Assembly: GCA_043746815.1 (NCBI GenBank)
Contig: JAYTQG010000101.1
Coordinates: forward strand, 1-10,322
Reading direction: 5' to 3'
DNA: 10,322 bases
From: JAYTQG01 sp043746815
GTDB taxonomy: Bacteria; Actinomycetota; Thermoleophilia; Miltoncostaeales; Miltoncostaeaceae
Shown here: positions 6,435 through 10,322 of the stretch, in pieces
Layout: every line of letters begins with the position of its first letter
Position numbering within the stretch: the first letter of the stretch is position 1
The notes under the pieces: model-generated
Told to the model about the DNA's origin: nothing
What the model saw: only the letters and a program-made list of their open reading frames with translations
Database searches by the model: none
Program-made: the position numbers and the translations under genes

Positions 6435-7337
6435 ATGAGGTTGGGCGAAATCGTGCAGGGCGGCACCGATCTTCTCACCGGTCCAGCAGGCGAGATACTG
6501 GCCGCTGGAGGCAAACGTCTGCGCCCCCTGCTTGTTTTCTGCAGCGCCCCCGCGGGGTCCGATCAGTCCGATGGGCTGGTGTCGGCGGCGGCGGCCGTGG
6601 AGCTGGTCCACATGGCAACGCTCGTCCACGACGATCTGCTCGACGGTGCGAAGCTGCGTCGCGGGCACCCAACAGTCGCGACGACACACGGTGCGGATCG
6701 CGCCGTCCAGGTTGGCGACTACCTCTTCGCCCAGGCATTCGCAGAACTCGCTGGGTATGCGCCGCCTGAGGCAGTCCGCGTGCTGGCAGGGGCCGCCCTC
6801 GACCTGTCAGAAGGCGAGATCGACCAACAGCGTGCCGCATTCGATCTCAACCTGTCCGAAGCGGACTACCTCTCCCGCTGTCGTCGCAAGACATCATCGC
6901 TTTTTTCGGCCGCGGCGCGCCTCGGCGCCATGGTCGGGGGCGCTGGAACAGAAACTCAGGAGCGTCTGGCGATCTTCGGGGAGCGCGTTGGGATCGCCTT
7001 CCAAATCCTTGATGACATCCTGGACGTCGCCGGAACCCCGGCAAAGACGGGAAAGCGTCGAGGAACCGACCTTCTGGGCGGAACGATTACGCTGCCGGTC
7101 ATCTACGCGCTCCAGCGCGAACCGGAGCTTGCCCACCTTGTCGCGACCGCGGGAAACGGGACCGGCGTCGAGGCGCTCTGCGACCGTCTCGCCGAACACC
7201 CCGCCATTGGTGCCGCGCGTGAGCGTGCGCTGGGCTTCGTCGCTGAGGCCCGCGCGGCCCTGGACGCACCGCTCGACGGCGTTGACGCGGAGGTCCTCTT
7301 GAAGCTCGCCGACGGCGTCGTGGACCGGTATTCATGA
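6435..7337 (+). CDS. Polyprenyl diphosphate synthase, catalytic (HepT-like)
   Basis: A trans-type isoprenyl diphosphate synthase that builds the menaquinone side chain from isopentenyl diphosphate. With start ATG 6435 it has 300 residues. GGKRLRP (25-31) binds substrate; VHDDLLDGAKLRRGHP (64-79) contains the first DDxxD motif (Asp66, Asp67, Asp70); FQILDDILDVAG (189-200) contains the second (Asp193, Asp194, Asp197); GTDLLGGTITLPVIYAL follows. HMATLVHDD resembles the medium- and long-chain synthases such as HepT. The start is uncertain: the reading frame continues upstream with plausible helix-forming sequence, a TTG at 6399 would add twelve residues, and none of the candidates has a good ribosome site. 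Product length cannot be read from sequence. It overlaps the next gene as ATGA. A HepS-like protein at 646 may be a partner. Confidence 0.92.
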   Translation: MRLGEIVQGGTDLLTGPAGEILAAGGKRLRPLLVFCSAPAGSDQSDGLVSAAAAVELVHMATLVHDDLLDGAKLRRGHPTVATTHGADRAVQVGDYLFAQAFAELAGYAPPEAVRVLAGAALDLSEGEIDQQRAAFDLNLSEADYLSRCRRKTSSLFSAAARLGAMVGGAGTETQERLAIFGERVGIAFQILDDILDVAGTPAKTGKRRGTDLLGGTITLPVIYALQREPELAHLVATAGNGTGVEALCDRLAEHPAIGAARERALGFVAEARAALDAPLDGVDAEVLLKLADGVVDRYS

Positions 7338-7789
7338 CTCGCGACGATCTCATCGAGATCCTCCGGGCACGCGACCCGCTCGCGGCAGCGCGAGGCGTCA
7401 CCCCCGTTCGCTTGGTGACCTGGACGCGTGGTGACGAAACGTTGACGGCAGAGTCTCTCCCGTACGGAACAGAAGTCGCCCCAGAAGTGACAGCTGATCA
7501 CCTTCTTGCGCTCGCTGCCCGGCCCATGGGCGAGGTCCGCGCGGTTCGACCGGTACCAGCCGAGGGAAGTCCGGGTTCTTGGGGAGTGCAGGATCTCGCG
7601 GTGATCGCGGCCACCCGTCTGGCACTCCCGGATGTGGAGTGGATACGCCCCTCGTGGGTGACACTTGGCCCAGCGCTTTCTCAGGTCGCGGTCGCCTTTG
7701 GTGCCAATGACTGGGTCATTCCCGATGGCGACCGAACCGATCCGGATTTGCTTGCGGCTGCGGTCGGCTGCGAAGCGGTTGCCCGATGA
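7334..7789 (+). CDS. Unassigned protein resembling only the C-terminal part of MqnC/MqnE
   Basis: A 151-residue protein, starting at ATG 7334 in an ATGA overlap with the prenyl synthase and ending in another with mqnA, so it is clearly part of the operon. Residues 86-126 align by eye with the C-terminal barrel region of MqnC encoded at 8583-9686: here RPSWVTLGPALSQVAVAFG, there SSWVTQGLRVGQLAMEFG; both continue to a conserved Asp, and both are preceded by a matching helix (DLAVIAATRLALP here, DYLMMLAVSRLYLD there). The same block occurs in MqnE. There is only one cysteine (146), so no CxxxCxxC site and no radical-SAM chemistry. Residues 1-80 match nothing I recognise. It could be a degenerated mqnE or mqnC paralogue kept as a binding or scaffolding partner. 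Translation is likely, since the frame is intact and coupled at both ends; function is unknown. Confidence 0.85.
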   Translation: MTRDDLIEILRARDPLAAARGVTPVRLVTWTRGDETLTAESLPYGTEVAPEVTADHLLALAARPMGEVRAVRPVPAEGSPGSWGVQDLAVIAATRLALPDVEWIRPSWVTLGPALSQVAVAFGANDWVIPDGDRTDPDLLAAAVGCEAVAR

Positions 7790-8586
7790 CCAACCAACCG
7801 CTGCGCATCGGGCGCATCAACGCGCTGAACATGTATCCGCTCTACCACCACCTCGCTGGCCCCGAAGGCCAAGGCCTGACGTTCCTGGATGGCTTACCGA
7901 CGGCATTGAATGCGGCGCTGCTTGAGGGGCGTGTCGACATCTCTGCCGTGTCCAGCATCGCGTATGCCCGGAATGCCGACCAGCTTCAGATCCTGCCGGA
8001 TGCCTGCATCGCGGCGGACGGCGCGGTCGACTCGATACAGGTCTTCTCACACGTGCCATTCGAGCAACTTCGTACGGTCGCGATCACCCCGCACAGCGCA
8101 ACCTCGGTCGCCCTCCTCCGTGTCCTTGCTGGCCCGAGCGTTGCGTTTCACCCCCTGGTGGGCGACCCGCGAGACGCGCCAGAGGATGGCGTCCTCCTGA
8201 TCGCCGACGAAGCCCTTGAGGTGCTGCGCGGGGGCGAATTCCCGGTCCACACGGATCTTTCCGAGCGCTGGCAGTCGATGACGGGCCACCCGATGGTGTT
8301 CGCCGTCTGGGCCGCGCGACGGGACGTCGCAGAGCGCTACCCCGAAGCGGTTGACGCCTTCGCTGAACTATTGCGATCGGCACGAGCGGAGTACGTCCGC
8401 GAACCGGTAGCGGTGGCCCGCGCTGCTGCGGTGCGCTTCGGCTTGCCCGAGGCCATGGTCGCCGACTACTTCCAAGGATTGCGTTACCGATTTGGCCCGG
8501 CGGAACGCGAAGGCCTGAGCCACTTTTTGGAGCTCGCACAGCAGGCAGGCGAGTTAGAGCGCGTACCAATGGAGATCGCGGCATGA
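7786..8586 (+). CDS. mqnA: Chorismate dehydratase of the futalosine menaquinone pathway
   Basis: A 266-residue enzyme with the periplasmic-binding-protein-like fold that removes water from chorismate to give 3-[(1-carboxyvinyl)oxy]benzoate, the first committed step of futalosine-route menaquinone synthesis. ATG 7786 is in an ATGA overlap with the preceding gene. Family markers are LRIGRINALNMYPLYH (6-21), where the Asn-x-x-Pro-Leu part is typical, and GLPTALNAALLEGRVDISAV (36-55) leading to SSIAYA. The segment VDSIQVFSHVPFEQL matches the SV-x-L-F-S-x-x-P-x-E-x-L pattern of the family, and ITPHSATSVALLRVL (95-109) is the Ser/Thr-rich loop. Length is normal. The downstream neighbour mqnC, overlapping by 4 nt, supports the assignment strongly. 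Relatives in the same fold family include MqnD, but the N-terminal GR-INALN pattern and size fit MqnA better. Confidence 0.92.
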   Translation: MTNQPLRIGRINALNMYPLYHHLAGPEGQGLTFLDGLPTALNAALLEGRVDISAVSSIAYARNADQLQILPDACIAADGAVDSIQVFSHVPFEQLRTVAITPHSATSVALLRVLAGPSVAFHPLVGDPRDAPEDGVLLIADEALEVLRGGEFPVHTDLSERWQSMTGHPMVFAVWAARRDVAERYPEAVDAFAELLRSARAEYVREPVAVARAAAVRFGLPEAMVADYFQGLRYRFGPAEREGLSHFLELAQQAGELERVPMEIAA

Positions 8587-9686
8587 CGACACTTGCACCG
8601 CCCCGCGACGAGGTCGTATCGATCGTGGCCCGTGCCGACGCTGGCGAGCGGCTGAGTGAGGACGACGCGCTCGCACTACTGGCGTCGCGAGATCTGGTGA
8701 CGGTAGGTTCCGCCGCCGCGCGCGCCCGGGACCGCGCGACGAACCCGGATGAGGTCACCTTCGTCATCGATCGCAACGTCAACTACACGAACTTCTGCAT
8801 AACCGACTGTGACTTCTGTGCGTTCTATCGTCACCCGCGCGACCCCGAGGGGTATGTCCTCCCGAAGCCCGTCATTTTCCGAAAGATCGAAGAGACGCTC
8901 GATCTCGGCGGAACGGCGCTGCTCCTGCAAGGGGGACATCACCCGGGACTGCGGATCGACTGGTACGAAGATCTCTTCTCCGACATCAAGTCACGCTATC
9001 CGATTCACCTGCACGCACTCTCGCCGTCGGAGGTGCTGCACATCGCGACGTATTCGAAGCTGGATCTCGCGACCACCATCACACGCCTGGTCGCGGCGGG
9101 ACTCGACTCGATCCCCGGCGGTGGCGCAGAAATTCTGGTGGACCGCGTTCGCGACATCATTGCCCCGCGTAAAACGACAACCGATGAGTGGCTGGACGTC
9201 ATGGCCGAGGCCCACCGCCAAGGCCTCGCCTCGACTGCGACCATGATGTACGGCACCGTCGACACGATTGAGGAGCGTATCGAGCACCTGCGGCGCCTGC
9301 GCGTGGCGCAGGATGAGACCGGCGGGTATCGAGCGTTCGTCTGCTGGAGCTACCAATCAGGTGGCGGAAGCGTTCGCGGTGAGAACCACATGCACACGAC
9401 GCCAGCGGACTATCTGATGATGCTGGCCGTCAGCCGCCTCTACCTCGATAACTTCGATCACTTCCAAAGTTCGTGGGTCACCCAGGGCCTGCGCGTCGGA
9501 CAGTTGGCGATGGAGTTCGGCTGCGACGACATGGGCTCGATCATGATCGAGGAAAATGTCGTCCGAGCGGCCGGGACGGCCTTCCGTTTGGACACGGAAC
9601 GAATGGTCAACGCCATCGAGGCGACGGGACGACGAGCCGTCCAACGGGACACCACCTACAAGACGGTGCGCCGGTTCCCAGCTTGA
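8583..9686 (+). CDS. mqnC: Cyclic dehypoxanthinyl futalosine synthase (radical SAM)
   Basis: A 367-residue radical-SAM enzyme that cyclises dehypoxanthine futalosine into the spiro intermediate of the futalosine pathway. ATG 8583 overlaps the mqnA stop as ATGA; GGAG at 8571-8574 may help initiation. The [4Fe-4S] site CITDCDFC gives Cys72, Cys76 and Cys79 in the CxxxCxxC arrangement, preceded by NVNYTNFC, as in the MqnC/MqnE/CofH group. Then come LLQGGHHPGL, HLHALSPSEV, GLDSIPGGGAEIL, TTDEWLDVM, TATMMYGTVDT and the C-terminal SSWVTQG (296-302) and IMIEENVVRAAG blocks. IPGGGAEIL with TTDEWL favours MqnC over MqnE and CofH. It is the last plus-strand gene of the run; a hairpin follows 8 nt after the stop. 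Confidence 0.95.
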   Translation: MTTLAPPRDEVVSIVARADAGERLSEDDALALLASRDLVTVGSAAARARDRATNPDEVTFVIDRNVNYTNFCITDCDFCAFYRHPRDPEGYVLPKPVIFRKIEETLDLGGTALLLQGGHHPGLRIDWYEDLFSDIKSRYPIHLHALSPSEVLHIATYSKLDLATTITRLVAAGLDSIPGGGAEILVDRVRDIIAPRKTTTDEWLDVMAEAHRQGLASTATMMYGTVDTIEERIEHLRRLRVAQDETGGYRAFVCWSYQSGGGSVRGENHMHTTPADYLMMLAVSRLYLDNFDHFQSSWVTQGLRVGQLAMEFGCDDMGSIMIEENVVRAAGTAFRLDTERMVNAIEATGRRAVQRDTTYKTVRRFPA

Positions 9687-9693
9687 AATCGCA

Positions 9694-9726
9694 CCCTGGC
9701 AGCAGTTTCGCTGCGCTCAGCCAGGG
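9694..9726 (+). terminator. Hairpin after mqnC, possible operon end
   Basis: CCCTGGC (9694-9700) pairs perfectly with GCCAGGG (9720-9726). Inside, GCAG (9702-9705) pairs with CTGC (9711-9714) across a 5-nt loop, with an uneven internal loop between the two stems. It lies 8 nt after the mqnC stop and between convergent genes, where a terminator is expected. No T-run follows on either strand. The remaining gap to 9821 shows no gene or other clear signal. Confidence 0.4.
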
Positions 9727-9821
9727 GCCACCCCGGACCACCACCCGCGTCTAAGTGTAGTCGCCAAACCTGTTTCGCCGTCTGCGATCCGGGTGTCAGG
9801 TGTGTGCCAATGCAGTGGCGC

Positions 9822-10145
9822 TCAGGCCGGGGTGTCGCCCTCGTACGGGAGACCCGCTGACGCCCAGGCGAGGATTCCGCCCGCAAGGTTGATCGCCTCG
9901 TCATCTCGTCCTTCGCCGTTCAAAAAGTCGGCGACCTTCGCGCTGCGGGCACCGCTTCGGCACATCACCACCAAGGGTTTGCCGACCGGCAGCTCATCAA
10001 TTCGCGCGGCGAGTTCACTCATCGGCAAAGACGGCATACCTGCCACATGAGTGGCGGCGTGCTCATGCGCCTCGCGGACATCAACCAGGTTCACCTCACC
10101 TCGGTGCCATGCATCGTGGGCGTCCTGAGCCGTCATTTCCTTCAC
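9822..10145 (-). CDS. Single-domain rhodanese (sulfurtransferase-like)
   Basis: A 107-residue rhodanese-homology protein, convergent to mqnC. NLVDVREAHEHA (residues 19-30) is the conserved first motif. CRSGARS (62-68) is the active-site loop, with Cys62 the residue that carries the persulfide. LAGGILAWASAGLP near the end is the usual C-terminal motif, so a full single domain (about 100 residues) is present. I chose the GTG at 10145 because GGAGG lies 5 nt upstream. An ATG at 10196 would add 17 residues that lie outside the domain, has no ribosome site, and sits in an inverted repeat. Single-domain rhodaneses act in sulfur transfer, sulfide oxidation or cyanide detoxification; the substrate cannot be told here. 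The link to the menaquinone genes is probably only positional. Confidence 0.92.
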   Translation of the reverse strand: MKEMTAQDAHDAWHRGEVNLVDVREAHEHAATHVAGMPSLPMSELAARIDELPVGKPLVVMCRSGARSAKVADFLNGEGRDDEAINLAGGILAWASAGLPYEGDTPA

Positions 10146-10150
10146 GATTG

Positions 10151-10155
10151 CCTCC
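10151..10155 (-). promoter_or_regulatory. Ribosome binding site supporting the shorter rhodanese start
   Basis: On the minus strand GGAGG is followed, after 5 nt, by GTG (10145-10143). No comparable site precedes the upstream in-frame ATG at 10196, so the short form is favoured, though a leaderless long form is not excluded. Confidence 0.5.
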
Positions 10156-10188
10156 GCACGTTCGCCGGAGAATGAGGCTACAGGTGCT

Positions 10189-10206
10189 CCAGACATAGTG
10201 GTCTGG
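10189..10206. repeat. Perfect 6-bp inverted repeat over the alternative rhodanese ATG
   Basis: CCAGAC (10189-10194) and GTCTGG (10201-10206) are exact reverse complements around a 6-nt spacer. The repeat covers the minus-strand ATG at 10196. If the true start is 10145, the repeat would lie about 45-60 nt upstream, where an operator could sit. Its short length means chance is possible. Bases 10207-10322 beyond it hold no gene I can support. Confidence 0.35.
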
Positions 10207-10322
10207 CGCCGAAATACCGATGCGGTTCCGACGGCTGCGACACATCGCGATACGGGCGTCCTGGGTTCCCAGAAGATTCCCGATCTGCAAGAAACACTGC
10301 GTCCTGACTTCCGTGTTGGACG

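Noticed and set aside
9556..10050. A 164-codon plus-strand frame over the mqnC end and the rhodanese gene
   Set aside because: It overlaps two real genes in other frames and its product is rich in Pro, Ser and Arg without any recognisable domain.
10198..10322. An open plus-strand frame from GTG 10198 to the window edge, and a minus-strand frame from the edge in phase with the rhodanese
   Set aside because: Both are open, but neither shows a ribosome site, typical codon bias or a recognisable motif. The minus frame has no ATG or GTG start within the window above 10196.
1..10322. CRISPR arrays, tRNA/rRNA genes, insertion sequences, attachment sites
   Set aside because: No direct-repeat array, tRNA-like cloverleaf, transposase motif or terminal repeats were seen; coding density leaves only short gaps (2556-2661, 9687-9821 and the right edge).

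Overview
This G+C-rich window (about two-thirds G+C by eye) is densely coding. Nine plus-strand genes or gene parts serve quinone synthesis, haem synthesis or the respiratory chain, and a convergent rhodanese gene lies at the right end. The combination of a Bacillus/b6f-like split menaquinol:cytochrome c reductase (cytochrome b in two pieces, the second fused to cytochrome c), futalosine-route menaquinone genes, UbiD/UbiX decarboxylase partners and very high G+C suggests an actinobacterium of a deep lineage such as the Thermoleophilia. That placement is inference from gene content; no rRNA or marker gene is present.

Layout. Positions 2-2555 hold the 3' part of hemL (glutamate-1-semialdehyde aminotransferase), a small HepS-like protein of uncertain function, and a UbiD-family decarboxylase, joined by 4-nt overlaps. 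A 106-nt gap (2556-2661) contains a strong GC-rich hairpin and a poor promoter candidate. It separates this block from qcrA-qcrB-qcrC (Rieske protein, cytochrome b N-terminal part, cytochrome b C-terminal part plus cytochrome c; 2662-5017). Then, closely packed, come ubiX (prenyl-FMN synthase), menG/ubiE (methyltransferase), a polyprenyl diphosphate synthase (hepT-like), a 151-residue unassigned protein resembling only the C-terminal part of MqnC/MqnE, mqnA (chorismate dehydratase) and mqnC (radical-SAM cyclase), ending at 9686. A 135-nt non-coding gap with a hairpin follows. On the minus strand is a single-domain rhodanese (9822-10145, or up to 10196). I assign no gene to the last 120 nt or so.

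How the genes work together. MqnA starts the futalosine pathway from chorismate and MqnC makes the cyclic futalosine intermediate. The polyprenyl synthase, possibly with the HepS-like protein, supplies the side chain. UbiX makes the prenylated flavin that a UbiD-type enzyme needs to remove the ring carboxylate, and MenG adds the final methyl group. The Qcr complex oxidises the resulting menaquinol. HemL supplies 5-aminolevulinate, the haem precursor needed for the cytochromes. Quinone synthesis and the quinol-oxidising complex are thus encoded together. The mqnB, mqnD, mqnE and mqnP steps are not in this window.

Most notable points: the stand-alone MqnC/MqnE C-terminal-like protein without a radical-SAM cluster site; a b6f-type QcrB with no cysteine, so without the usual covalent haem c_i attachment; the HepS-like non-catalytic protein far from its presumed partner; and a Rieske protein whose Tat-like motif lacks the second arginine.
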